A stretch of DNA of 64,000 nucleotides from Sphingomonas hylomeconis (GTDB lineage: Bacteria > Pseudomonadota > Alphaproteobacteria > Sphingomonadales > Sphingomonadaceae): assembly GCF_025370105.1 (NCBI RefSeq), contig NZ_JANQBK010000003.1, positions 372,001-436,000 of the forward strand, in the 5' to 3' direction. The translations under genes and the position numbers were made by a program. Below the pieces are notes generated by a model. It did not search any database. It worked only from the letters and a program-made list of their open reading frames with translations, and had not been told where the DNA came from. Below are positions 27,328-35,423 of this stretch, in pieces. Numbering within the stretch: position 1 is the stretch's first letter; each line of letters opens with the position of its first letter.

Positions 27328-28989
27328 ATGCAAGATATTCATGCGCTAAAGTATCCAGAACTTGTATTTGGTATTGCTGGTCCGATCGGTATAGATATCG
27401 ATGCGATCGTAAGAACCCTTAAGGACGTTTTGAGCACGGTCGCGTACAGAAGTGCACTGATACGAATAACCGATGAAATTACGTCGATTGAATCAGAGGT
27501 AGGGAAGCCGGTAAACCCTACATTTTATAATATGATGCGTTACAAGATGGCTCACGCAAGCGCCATATGTCGCGATAATTCTGATCCCGCTTATTTGATG
27601 CGTCTCGCCATTTCGGCGATCATTCGAGAGCGTTCGCGGTTGATTGAGACCTCCGAAAAATACCTCGAAAACGACGATGATGAAGAAAAGAGCGTCGTCA
27701 GCCACATTGATGAAAATTTACCATCGACGTTTATCCAGTTGTCGGGAGAAGGTCACGAGATATCTTACAGATCTGCATATATAATCAGGCAAATTAAAAG
27801 ACCTGAAGAAGTAGCATTGCTACGTAAGGTGTATGGTGCGCAGTTCTTTTTAATATCAGCGTACGGTGGCGAGAAGAGTCGCGCTAAGATTCTCAGAGCA
27901 AAGATAAAACAGACTGATTCTGCTACGCTCACCGACGCCCGAGAGGCATATCTTGCCGGTCAGCTTATTGAGCAGGACATGAGCGAGGATCAAGACTCAT
28001 TTGGGCAGCATACAAGAGAAGCATTTCATCTTGCTGATGTTGTGATCGACGGTGTTAATAAAGCTAAAATGCAAAACAATACCGAACGATTTATAAACGC
28101 AGTATTTGGCTTGAACGAAATAGCTCCTACAAAATCTGAGTTCGGAATGAATGCTGCTTACATGGCTTCGTTGCGATCTAGCGATTTGTCCAGGCAGGTA
28201 GGGGCTGCCGTTTTAACAGATGCCGGAGAATTGATTGCTCAAGGGTGCAACGAAGTTCCAAAAGCGTTTGGCGGTACGTACTGGGATGGCGAAAGCCCCG
28301 ATTTCCGAGATATAAAAATTGGGCAGGACTCGAACGATATACTTAAGGTGGACGTTCTAACAGATTTAGTTGAAATAATGAAAAAGCACGGTCTTTTGTC
28401 CGAGAAAATCTCTAAAGCTGGGTCGCCGATGCAAATTGTTAGATTTTTGATAGGGCGAGAGGCTGGAATCCCAGAGTTTGAGAGTATTAGGGGCGCACTC
28501 AAAAACTCAAAAGTGATGGATTTGACCGAGTACGGTCGAGTTGTTCATGCCGAAATGAACTCTATCTGCGACGCTGCGAGGACTGGAGTGGCGCTCCGCT
28601 CCTCAAAGTTGTTTACGACTACATTTCCTTGTCATAATTGCACAAAGCATATTCTAGCGGCAGGTATTAAGGAAGTGGTTTTTCTAGAGCCGTATCCGAA
28701 AAGTAAAGCAAAAGAACTCCATAATAACGAAATAGAAATCGAAGGTTCATCCAGAGACAAAGTAAACTTCGTTCCATTTTTAGGAATTACCCCGGCTCGC
28801 TATGAGAGCGTTTTCCAAAAATCAAAGCGCAAACGAGACGGGGTTGCTGTGAGATGGCAGCATGGAGGACCTGCGCCGATGGTTGAAGTGTCTTCCCCCG
28901 CCTACTTGGATTACGAAAAGCTTGTTATTAGACGTGATGAGGCTGATGACGATGCGATAGAGGATATTTCTCTGCCGGCGGAAACGTGA
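27328..28989 (+). CDS. Anti-phage dCTP deaminase (DCD/AvcD-type defence protein)
   Basis: The 553-residue protein has an N-terminal nucleoside-kinase/P-loop-like domain starting ELVFGIAGPIGIDID (11-25), whose Walker A is degenerate. A C-terminal zinc-dependent deoxycytidylate deaminase domain follows (RQVGAAVLTDAG; H407 and E409 in VVHAEMN; C435 and C438 in FPCHNC). This two-domain layout is that of the DCD/AvcD anti-phage enzymes, which deplete dCTP/dCMP during infection. The gene is clearly A+T-rich, with codons unlike its neighbours, so it was probably acquired by transfer. It begins 53 bases after uvrA with AGGGA upstream. That gap has no room for an AvcI-like antitoxin RNA. Confidence 0.85.
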   Translation: MQDIHALKYPELVFGIAGPIGIDIDAIVRTLKDVLSTVAYRSALIRITDEITSIESEVGKPVNPTFYNMMRYKMAHASAICRDNSDPAYLMRLAISAIIRERSRLIETSEKYLENDDDEEKSVVSHIDENLPSTFIQLSGEGHEISYRSAYIIRQIKRPEEVALLRKVYGAQFFLISAYGGEKSRAKILRAKIKQTDSATLTDAREAYLAGQLIEQDMSEDQDSFGQHTREAFHLADVVIDGVNKAKMQNNTERFINAVFGLNEIAPTKSEFGMNAAYMASLRSSDLSRQVGAAVLTDAGELIAQGCNEVPKAFGGTYWDGESPDFRDIKIGQDSNDILKVDVLTDLVEIMKKHGLLSEKISKAGSPMQIVRFLIGREAGIPEFESIRGALKNSKVMDLTEYGRVVHAEMNSICDAARTGVALRSSKLFTTTFPCHNCTKHILAAGIKEVVFLEPYPKSKAKELHNNEIEIEGSSRDKVNFVPFLGITPARYESVFQKSKRKRDGVAVRWQHGGPAPMVEVSSPAYLDYEKLVIRRDEADDDAIEDISLPAET

Positions 28990-29004
28990 TGTAATGACCG
29001 CTGA

Positions 29005-29499
29005 TTACTCGGTGCGGCGCGCAGTCCGCAGCGCGCCGCGCCTGGACCAGCCCCCAACGCTCTCCCGCACCCGCAACAACAGCCAATCCGGGATCGCTCC
29101 GTAAAACGGCGTGCCATCGTCCAGCACGCGCACATCCGGCCCCGGCCAGCGGAAGCTGTTGACCTCGCTGGTCACGATCCAGCTCCGGTCGCGATCCAGC
29201 CCGAGGTCGCGCTTGACGGTCGCCGGCATCTCCACCGCCATCGCCGCGCGCTCGGGCGCGCTGTGCGTCAAGGGTGCGACCAGCACGCGCACCCGGTCGC
29301 CCGTCTCCTGCGTCGCCAGCACGACTACCGCCGGGCGGTCCTTCAGTCCTTCTTCCTGCCCCGCCGCCGCCTCGCGCGCCCACAGATAGGCGAAGGACAG
29401 GACGTCACCCGGCTGCGGGATCGGCCAGCCGCCGCCCGGCCTCGCGCGAGCGCTCGCCGGGTTCGGCGGTGAGGATGGCGTCGAGGGTGTCGTCATCAA
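29005..29499 (-). CDS. PemK/MazF-like toxin of a type II toxin-antitoxin pair
   Basis: The 164-residue protein has a disordered Pro/Ser/Ala-rich head (about 25 residues) and then a domain beginning PQPGDVLSFAYLW. Segments KDRPAVVVLA, VRVLVAPLTHSAP and DRSWIVTSEVNSFRWPG resemble the PemK/MazF ribonuclease fold. Family members cut mRNA; activity here is inferred. Its ATG (29499 or 29496) lies about 95 bases inside the antitoxin gene in another frame, and there is no ATG/GTG/TTG in frame between the antitoxin stop and the domain. It converges on the dCTP deaminase gene, 15 bases apart. Confidence 0.7.
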   Translation of the reverse strand: MMTTPSTPSSPPNPASARARPGGGWPIPQPGDVLSFAYLWAREAAAGQEEGLKDRPAVVVLATQETGDRVRVLVAPLTHSAPERAAMAVEMPATVKRDLGLDRDRSWIVTSEVNSFRWPGPDVRVLDDGTPFYGAIPDWLLLRVRESVGGWSRRGALRTARRTE

Positions 29500-29686
29500 G
29501 GTCCTCCGTACGGATTACCTGACGGTCGCGGCGAAGAAGGCGCTCATACTCGTTCAGCGAGATCATCACGATCCGCGTCTGCCCGTGCCGCTGGATACCC
29601 ACCGGGCGAAGCATGGCCTCGTCGGTGTAATAGCCAAAACGGCTAGCGGCCTCTTTCGCCGAAACCTCCAGAAGAGTTTCGGTCAT
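29405..29686 (-). CDS. Phd/YefM-like antitoxin
   Basis: The 93-residue protein has the Phd/YefM N-terminal DNA-binding fold: VSAKEAASRFGYYTDEA, PVGIQRHGQTRIVMISLNEYERL. An acidic C-terminal part (EDLDDDTLDAI) would bind the toxin, and a short Arg/Ala end follows. Antitoxins of this type repress their own operon. The inverted repeat at 29727-29739 is a plausible operator. The last ~95 bases overlap the toxin gene in a different frame. Confidence 0.8.
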   Translation of the reverse strand: MTETLLEVSAKEAASRFGYYTDEAMLRPVGIQRHGQTRIVMISLNEYERLLRRDRQVIRTEDLDDDTLDAILTAEPGERSREAGRRLADPAAG

Positions 29687-29726
29687 GGCGGTTATCCCGA
29701 GTTACGGTTCGTCGGTTGACGTTACG

Positions 29727-29739
29727 ACAGCAAAGCTGT
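29727..29739. promoter_or_regulatory. Inverted repeat ACAGC-AAA-GCTGT, candidate antitoxin operator
   Basis: A perfect 5-bp inverted repeat lies 41-53 bases upstream of the antitoxin start, in an A+T-rich promoter region that also has two GTTACG repeats (29701 and 29721). It fits autoregulation by a Phd-like antitoxin; binding is inferred. Confidence 0.4.
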
Positions 29740-29791
29740 AAATTGGCCATAATACGGCTTTCGCGGATTGTCTAGCTGTCAGTGGGCTTTC

Positions 29792-30397
29792 TCACACCAC
29801 CCAAGGCTCCACCACCCCGCTCACCAGCAGCAGCGCGCACGTCATCGCCAGCAGCGCCACGTTCCACTTGCGCCCGTCCACCCGCAGCAGCGCGATGAAC
29901 AGGCCGATGATCGTCAGGCCACTGATCAGGTAGATCAGCGTCATCGTGTCCGCGCCCGCCGTCGCCGGCACTTCCGGCAGCGGATGTACCTCATCCAGCA
30001 CGATCCCGCCGATCCAGCTCGCCACATTGGCCGCGAGTAGTCCGCCGATCACCAGCCGGTTCTGCTTGTCGTACCAGTCGTCGAAATCGGGCCATTCCTC
30101 CGGCGCGTCGGGGAAGATCAGCGTCGCGGCGAGATAATAGACGCCGACCATCGCCAGCACGCCGATCAGCGTGATGTAATTGGCGCTGATCTGCTCGCGC
30201 GCGTCCCAGGCGAGCAGCCAGAAGCTGGTCAGATCGAGCATCACCAGCAGCCCGAGCAGCGGCGTCATCCAGCCGACCCGCACCGGCTTGCTGCCGCGTT
30301 TCAGTTTCACCGTGCGCGAAAAGCCGCCCAGCACCTCGGCAAAGGCGAGGCCGAGCAGCAGGCCGTAAACCGCGAAGACCAGTTCGAATGGACTCAT
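29792..30397 (-). CDS. Uncharacterised integral membrane protein
   Basis: The 201-residue protein has five hydrophobic helices: FELVFAVYGLLLGLAFAEV, the segment around MTPLLGLLVMLDLTSFW, LIGVLAMVGVYYLAATLIF, a central GLLAANVASWIGG, and two near the C-terminus. A hydrophilic, Asp/Trp-rich loop (PEEWPDFDDWYDKQ) is notable. The start is one of two adjacent ATGs; 30397 is better spaced from GGGGGG. Genes of this kind occur in sphingomonads without known function. It is not clearly tied to its neighbours. Confidence 0.7.
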   Translation of the reverse strand: MSPFELVFAVYGLLLGLAFAEVLGGFSRTVKLKRGSKPVRVGWMTPLLGLLVMLDLTSFWLLAWDAREQISANYITLIGVLAMVGVYYLAATLIFPDAPEEWPDFDDWYDKQNRLVIGGLLAANVASWIGGIVLDEVHPLPEVPATAGADTMTLIYLISGLTIIGLFIALLRVDGRKWNVALLAMTCALLLVSGVVEPWVV

Positions 30398-30436
30398 CAT
30401 TTCCCCCCTGTGGCGCCGCCCCCCCGGGCCGCGCGG

Positions 30437-30859
30437 CTATCCGGCCGGCGTCGCGCGCTCCTTCTCCCGGCGCGGCTTGTCATATGGCGTGAAGGTCGAC
30501 AGGCGGCAGATCGCGCCGCCGATCAGTTCGCCCGGCTGGCGCGCCTGGAACTGGTCGTTTTCACACATCTGCGTGCCGAACGCGCGGACCACCAGCACCG
30601 AGTCGGTGCGCAGTGACGGGCAGGCGCTGGCCAGCGTGTTGACCCACACGCGGCGCCCGGACTGGGTATAGATCAGCGTATGATCGTCGACGATCTGCGG
30701 CCCGCTGACGGTCGATCGGTCGATGCAGCGCTGCGGCGCGCCGGCGCTGCGCCCGGCCAGCGCCTCGGCCATCGCGCGATCCGCGCGCGACGGGTCGGCG
30801 GGCAGCGAGCTGCACCCGGCGATGCCGGCGATCAGGGGCAGCAGGATCAGCGCACGCAT
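30437..30859 (-). CDS. Uncharacterised lipoprotein
   Basis: The 140-residue protein has a lipoprotein signal peptide (MRALILLPLIAGIAGC, lipobox ending at C16). The mature part has four more cysteines and no membrane segment. It should sit in the inner or outer membrane facing the periplasm. It ends in a basic stretch (KPRREKERAT). I do not recognise the family. Confidence 0.68.
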   Translation of the reverse strand: MRALILLPLIAGIAGCSSLPADPSRADRAMAEALAGRSAGAPQRCIDRSTVSGPQIVDDHTLIYTQSGRRVWVNTLASACPSLRTDSVLVVRAFGTQMCENDQFQARQPGELIGGAICRLSTFTPYDKPRREKERATPAG

Positions 30860-30899
30860 CGTCTTTCTCCTATTGTCTCATCGACATAGCCGATTGCGG

Positions 30900-31634
30900 C
30901 TAGCCGCGAAACGCATCCTTTGCCGCGCGCCGCTCGGCCAGTTGCTCGGCCGAGGCGGCGCGCAGGAACGGGTTGGTCGCCAGTTCCTTGGCGATCGTCG
31001 TCGGCAGCGTCGGCTGGCCCGCCGCGCGCGCCGCGTTCACCTCGGTCATGCGCGCGCGGATCGCGTCATTGTCCGGCTCGGCGGTCAGCGCGTAGCGGCC
31101 GTTGCTCTGGGTATATTCGTGCGCACCGTAGACGATCGTTTCGGGCGGCAGCGCGGCGAAGCGCTGCATGTTGGCGAACATCTGCGCGGCGGTCCCTTCG
31201 AACAGCCGCCCGCAGCCCATCGCGAACAGCGTGTCGCCGGGGAAGAGCAGCCCGTCCTCGGCCAGCGTGAAGGTGATATGGCCGGCGGTATGGCCCGGCG
31301 TCTCCAGCACGGTGGCGACGTGCCGGCCGAGCGTCACCGTGTCGCCCTCGGCCAGCGCGACGTCGAGCGTCGGGATGCGCGCGGCTTCGGCGGCGGGGGC
31401 GCTGACGATCGCGCCGTGCGCCGCCTTGATCTCGGCATTGCCGGCGGTGTGATCGGGGTGCCAGTGCGTGTTCCAGATCTGCCCGATCGTCCAGCCGCGC
31501 GTCGCCGCCGCGGCCAGCACCGGCGCCGCCTCGGACGGGTCGATCACCACCGTCGCGGCGGCGACGGGATCGTGCACCAGCCAGATGTAATTGTCGCTGA
31601 GCGCGGGGATGCGGACGATCTCGAGGTCGGTCAT
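30900..31634 (-). CDS. gloB: Hydroxyacylglutathione hydrolase (glyoxalase II)
   Basis: The 244-residue metallo-beta-lactamase-fold enzyme hydrolyses S-D-lactoylglutathione to D-lactate and glutathione. Metal ligands are visible: H57, H59, D61 and H62 in THWHPDH; H115 in ETPGHTAGH; D134 in FPGDTLF; H172 in YGAHEY. The C-terminal glyoxalase II domain has NPFLRA. The ATG overlaps the stop of the nitronate monooxygenase gene (ATGA), and a gloA-like gene opens the operon. GloA and GloB are thus co-expressed. Confidence 0.94.
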   Translation of the reverse strand: MTDLEIVRIPALSDNYIWLVHDPVAAATVVIDPSEAAPVLAAAATRGWTIGQIWNTHWHPDHTAGNAEIKAAHGAIVSAPAAEAARIPTLDVALAEGDTVTLGRHVATVLETPGHTAGHITFTLAEDGLLFPGDTLFAMGCGRLFEGTAAQMFANMQRFAALPPETIVYGAHEYTQSNGRYALTAEPDNDAIRARMTEVNAARAAGQPTLPTTIAKELATNPFLRAASAEQLAERRAAKDAFRG

Positions 31635-32686
31635 GACAGGGTTCCTAAAGCGGCGGCGCCGAGCCGCGCGGTGATCGTGGCGGCGGGGTCGGCGCGGGCG
31701 AGCGCCACGCTCTGCCCGGCCCAAAGCGGGGAATAGTCGCCGCGCCCGTCCGCTTCGGCCACGGCGCGCAACGGGGCGAGCGCGGCGCTGGCATAGGGGA
31801 AGGGGGGTGCTGCCGGGTTGCTCGGCCCCAGTGCCTCGATCAGCCGGTTGCGCAGCGCCCGCGCCGGGCGGCCGGAGAACAGCGTGGTGAATACGCTGTC
31901 GTCGGCGATCGCCGCGGCCAGGCGCGCACGGTGGACCGCGCCGGTCAGTGCCTCGGGCGATTGCAGATAGGCGGTGCCGATTTGCACCGCAGCGGCGCCG
32001 AGCGCGATCGCCGCGGCCACGGTGCGCGGATCGGCGATGCCGCCCGCCGCGATCACCGGCACGTCGACCGCATCGACGATCGCCGGCACCAGGGCCGCCA
32101 GCCCGATCGGCTGGTGCCCGGCGAGGAAATAGCCGGCATGGCCGCCCGCCTCGTGCCCCTGCGCGATGATCGCGTCGCAGCCGCGCGCGGCCAGCGCCTG
32201 CGCCTCGTCGACATTGGTGGCGTTGCCAAACACCCGCGCGCCGCTCGCCTTCACGCGCGCCAGCAGCGGTTCGTCGGGCAGGCCGAAATGGAAGCTGACG
32301 ATCTCGGGGCGTATCGTCTCGACCGCCGCGGCCATCGCCGCATCGAACGGCCGGCGCAGCGGCGCGGCGGCGGTCGGCGGCGATACGCCCTCCGCGGCGT
32401 AGAACGGCGCCAGCGCCTGCTGCCACGCCGTCTCGTCGGGCGGCGGCGGCAGCGTGTGGCAGAAGAAGTTGAGGTTGAGCGGCCCGGTCGCCGCGGCGCG
32501 GATCGCCTTTACCTCGGCGATCACCGTCGCCGCATCGAGCAGCGCGCAGCCGAGCGACCCGACCGCGCCGGCGCCGATCGCGGCGATCGCCAGGTCGCGG
32601 CCGCCAAAGCCTGCCATCGGCGCCTGGACCAGCGGCAGCCGCGCGCCGCTCAGGTCCAGGAACGCGCCGATCGCCGCCGTCACCAT
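31631..32686 (-). CDS. Nitronate monooxygenase family flavoprotein
   Basis: The 351-residue TIM-barrel FMN enzyme of the 2-nitropropane dioxygenase family has [12 protein letters not shown] at the start, [31 protein letters not shown] (FMN and catalytic His region), PVIAAGGI and AVQIGTAYL. It oxidises nitronates such as propionate-3-nitronate. It is encoded between gloA- and gloB-like genes, overlapping both (7 bases and 4 bases). The ATG at 32686 gives the family start. Its placement within a glyoxalase operon may be just co-regulated detoxification. Confidence 0.88.
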   Translation of the reverse strand: MVTAAIGAFLDLSGARLPLVQAPMAGFGGRDLAIAAIGAGAVGSLGCALLDAATVIAEVKAIRAAATGPLNLNFFCHTLPPPPDETAWQQALAPFYAAEGVSPPTAAAPLRRPFDAAMAAAVETIRPEIVSFHFGLPDEPLLARVKASGARVFGNATNVDEAQALAARGCDAIIAQGHEAGGHAGYFLAGHQPIGLAALVPAIVDAVDVPVIAAGGIADPRTVAAAIALGAAAVQIGTAYLQSPEALTGAVHRARLAAAIADDSVFTTLFSGRPARALRNRLIEALGPSNPAAPPFPYASAALAPLRAVAEADGRGDYSPLWAGQSVALARADPAATITARLGAAALGTLS

Positions 32687-33132
32687 TCGCCGGTGTTCGG
32701 CATCGACTTCCACGGTTCGGCCGGCTCGAGCACGCCGTCCTGCAGCAGCTCGATCGAGATATTGTCGGGGCTGCGGACGAACGCCATATGGCCGTCGCGC
32801 GGCGGGCGGTTGATCGTCACGCCGCCATCCATCAGCCGCTGGCACGTCTCGTAGATATTCTCGACGCGGTACGCGAGATGGCCGAAATTGCGCCCGCCGC
32901 TATAGGTTTCGGCGCTGCTGCCGTCCTCGGGCGGCCAGTTGTAGGTCAGCTCGACTTCGGCGCGCGCGCGTTCGCCAGGACCCTTCATGTCCTCGGGCGT
33001 CGCCAGGAAGATCAGCGTGAAGCGGCCCTGTTGGCTGTCCATGCGGCGCACTTCCTTGAGGCCGAGCAGCTCGAAGAAGCGGATCGTCGCGTCGGGATCG
33101 GTCACGCGGATCATGGTGTGGAGATAGATCAA
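32680..33132 (-). CDS. gloA: Lactoylglutathione lyase-like VOC protein (glyoxalase I)
   Basis: The 150-residue VOC-fold metalloenzyme has [24 protein letters not shown]-like strands, [18 protein letters not shown] and [14 protein letters not shown], where the metal-binding His/Glu/His/Glu pattern of glyoxalase I can be placed (H in LHTMIRV, E in ELTYNW, H in FGHLAY, E in IELLQ). It condenses methylglyoxal-glutathione hemithioacetal to lactoylglutathione, which GloB, encoded two genes on, would hydrolyse. Glyoxalase specificity is inferred from the operon and these residues. Confidence 0.85.
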   Translation of the reverse strand: MIYLHTMIRVTDPDATIRFFELLGLKEVRRMDSQQGRFTLIFLATPEDMKGPGERARAEVELTYNWPPEDGSSAETYSGGRNFGHLAYRVENIYETCQRLMDGGVTINRPPRDGHMAFVRSPDNISIELLQDGVLEPAEPWKSMPNTGEW

Positions 33133-33271
33133 GGGATGCTCCTGCAGATGATAGCCGCAAGATAGGGGCCGGCACGCCCGGCCGCCAGTCCGCGGCGATT
33201 ATGATGGCGCGCGCGTCCTATTCGTGAAACGCTGGGCGGGTGGCCGATCGTTCCGGGCAGGGGGACCAATG

Positions 33272-33871
33272 ATGCGCATCCGATCGATAGTGGCGGTAGC
33301 GGTGGCGTTCGCCTCGATCGCGGTCCTGGCCGGCATCTTCCTGTCGCAACCTGCCCCCCCGCCGGCTGCCGCGCCCGGCAATGCGGTCGATGTGGTTGCC
33401 GCACCGACGACGCCGGCCATGCCGCCGGTGGCGCGCCCGGTTCAGGATCGGATCGCCTCCTCCGCGCCGCCGGCCGTGACGGCCGTGGCGCCGTTTCCAG
33501 ACGATCCGGCGATCGGTGCGTCGCTCCCGCCCAGGGGGCTGACCCCGCGCGATTTCTACGAGCGCATCCGCGCCGAGCCGCGCGACAGCGAATGGGCGCC
33601 GCGCATGGAGCAGGCGATCAAGGCCGCGCTGGTCCCGATCCCCTATGTCGCCACCGGCGCGTCGCGGATCGTCTGCCGCTCCAGCCTGTGCGAACTTTAT
33701 GGCGAGACGGTGCGCGACGCCAGCATGGCCAATGTCAACGTCGCGATGCAAGCGCTGCAGGGCCCGCAGCTACGGGATCCGCTGAGCAAGCAGGGTCTGT
33801 CGAACGAAGCGGCGGTGTTTGGCGGCGGTTCGGCCAGCTCGACCTTCACGCTGTACTTCGTGCGCAAATAA
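33272..33871 (+). CDS. Membrane-anchored protein with periplasmic CxxSxCE domain
   Basis: The 199-residue protein starts with a single hydrophobic anchor or signal segment (IVAVAVAFASIAVLAGIFL). A Pro/Ala-rich linker (about residues 27-85) follows, then a small domain with two close cysteines in RIVCRSSLCELYGE that could form a disulfide. Proteins with this C-terminal segment are frequent in Proteobacteria but lack a known function. The ATG at 33272 is chosen over 33269 for spacing from the GGGGGA site. It stands between reverse-strand genes on both sides. Confidence 0.68.
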   Translation: MRIRSIVAVAVAFASIAVLAGIFLSQPAPPPAAAPGNAVDVVAAPTTPAMPPVARPVQDRIASSAPPAVTAVAPFPDDPAIGASLPPRGLTPRDFYERIRAEPRDSEWAPRMEQAIKAALVPIPYVATGASRIVCRSSLCELYGETVRDASMANVNVAMQALQGPQLRDPLSKQGLSNEAAVFGGGSASSTFTLYFVRK

Positions 33872-33903
33872 CCAGCCCATCCGTGCCGATCATCGGCGCC
33901 GCG

Positions 33904-34647
33904 TTACGGCTTGGCGGTGTCGAACTGCGCCAGCGCGGCCTGTGCGCGCTTGCCCGCCTCGCTCGCCGGCGCGCGGGTCGCGGCCTGTTGCCACGCTGCC
34001 TTGGCACCGGCCTCGTCGCCGGCGACGGCGGCGATATTGCCGGCCTCGAGCTGCACCGAGGCATCGTCGGGCGAGCGTTGCAATGCCTCGGCAATGTCCT
34101 TTCGCGCGCGCGGCAGATCGTCCATCCGGCGCGCCAGCGTCGCCGATAGCAGCCAGGCGAGCGGATCGGCGGCGGCGTCGAGCAACGCCGGATCGATATC
34201 GCTGCGCGCGCCGGCAAGATCGCCTGCGGCGACCTGCGCGCGGGCGCGATCGAGCAGGGCCTCGCCGCGGTCGAGCCCCTCCAGCGTATTGCTGGCGAGT
34301 GCCGCATCCAGCGCGGCCCGCGCCTTGGTCGCGTCCTTGGCGGCAAGCCAGGCATTGCCGCTCTGCGCCCAGTACAAAGCGGCGCGCTTGTTCTTGGCCA
34401 GTTCCGCCGCGCGCGCCGCGGCTTCGAATTCGCCGGCGGCCGCCGCCCATTTGCCGTCATTTGCATAGGCCATGCCGAGGCATTGCCGCGCCAGCGCACC
34501 ACCGCCGTTCAGCCGCCAGCGGCCCGCCTCGGCGGCCGCCGCGCGCGGATCCTTGGTGGCGAGATCGACGCAGGCGTCGAACCGCTCCTGCAGCGAGGGG
34601 GCGGGTGGGCCGGCCTGGGCGGCGAGCAACAGCAGGGGCAGGATCAT
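33904..34647 (-). CDS. Secreted TPR-repeat protein
   Basis: The 247-residue protein has a short signal peptide (MILPLLLLAAQA). It then has Ala-rich helical repeats of the TPR type, such as ALARQCLGMAYANDGKWAAAAGEFEAA and ADPLAWLLSATLARRMDDLPRARKDIAEAL. Such repeats mediate protein-protein contacts in the periplasm; no partner can be named. The ATG overlaps the stop of the alpha/beta hydrolase gene (ATGA), so it is the second gene of that unit. Confidence 0.8.
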   Translation of the reverse strand: MILPLLLLAAQAGPPAPSLQERFDACVDLATKDPRAAAAEAGRWRLNGGGALARQCLGMAYANDGKWAAAAGEFEAAARAAELAKNKRAALYWAQSGNAWLAAKDATKARAALDAALASNTLEGLDRGEALLDRARAQVAAGDLAGARSDIDPALLDAAADPLAWLLSATLARRMDDLPRARKDIAEALQRSPDDASVQLEAGNIAAVAGDEAGAKAAWQQAATRAPASEAGKRAQAALAQFDTAKP

Positions 34648-35384
34648 AAGCGGTGTATCACATCCTCGACCGCCCGGATGATCACCGCGATATCGGCATC
34701 GCGCGACAGGCGGTGGTCGCCGTCCTTGATCAATACCGTCTGCACGTCGGCTGAACGCAATAGTTCGGCGAGCCGCGTGGTGCGCGGATAGGGTACGTCC
34801 TTGTCGAGCTGGCCCTGTACCAGCCGCACCGGGCCATCGACCGCGATCTGCCCGAACATCAGCCGATTGGCTTCGCCCGACGCCCAGAAGGCGTTGGTAT
34901 AGACGGTCGGCGCAGGACCATAAGGCGACACGCGTTCGAGCCGGCCGGCGGAGAGGATCGCCAGCTTCTCGTCGGTGGTGAAGCCCCAATCGGTAAAATC
35001 GGGCGCCGGCGCCACGCCGACCAGCCCGGCGACCAGCTCGGGGCGATCGCGCGCCACGAGCAGCATCAGCCAGCCGCCCAGCGACGAGCCGACCAGCACG
35101 GCCGGGCCGTTCGCGAGATGCTCGAGCATCGTCACCACATCCGATTGCCAGCCGGCCAGCGTCTGGTCCTCGAAATTACCCTCGCTCTGGCCGCAGCCGC
35201 CATAATCGAAGCGCAGGAACGCGCGCCCTGCGGCCTTGGCCCAGGCTTCCAGCGCCAGTGCCTTGGTGCCCTGCATGTCGCTGGCATAGCCGGGCAGGAA
35301 CACGATCGTCGGGCCGGTACCCTCGGTCAGGTGATAGGCCAGCCCGGGGCGGGCGGCGGGCGGCGGTGCGGCGGTGTCGGTCAT
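34644..35384 (-). CDS. Alpha/beta hydrolase
   Basis: The 246-residue alpha/beta hydrolase has nucleophile elbow GSSLGGW, oxyanion strand IVFLPGYASDM, acid Asp in GQLDKDVPY and His in IKDGDHRLS. The layout (FDYGGCGQSEG, GSSLGGWLMLL) resembles ABHD10/BEM46-type thioesterases. The substrate is unknown. The ATG at 35384 is used; the only longer option is a TTG at 35402. It is followed by a TPR-protein gene in an ATGA overlap. Confidence 0.86.
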   Translation of the reverse strand: MTDTAAPPPAARPGLAYHLTEGTGPTIVFLPGYASDMQGTKALALEAWAKAAGRAFLRFDYGGCGQSEGNFEDQTLAGWQSDVVTMLEHLANGPAVLVGSSLGGWLMLLVARDRPELVAGLVGVAPAPDFTDWGFTTDEKLAILSAGRLERVSPYGPAPTVYTNAFWASGEANRLMFGQIAVDGPVRLVQGQLDKDVPYPRTTRLAELLRSADVQTVLIKDGDHRLSRDADIAVIIRAVEDVIHRL

Positions 35385-35423
35385 GGCGCCGGACTTAGGC
35401 AATGGGGCGCGAACTTTACAGCC

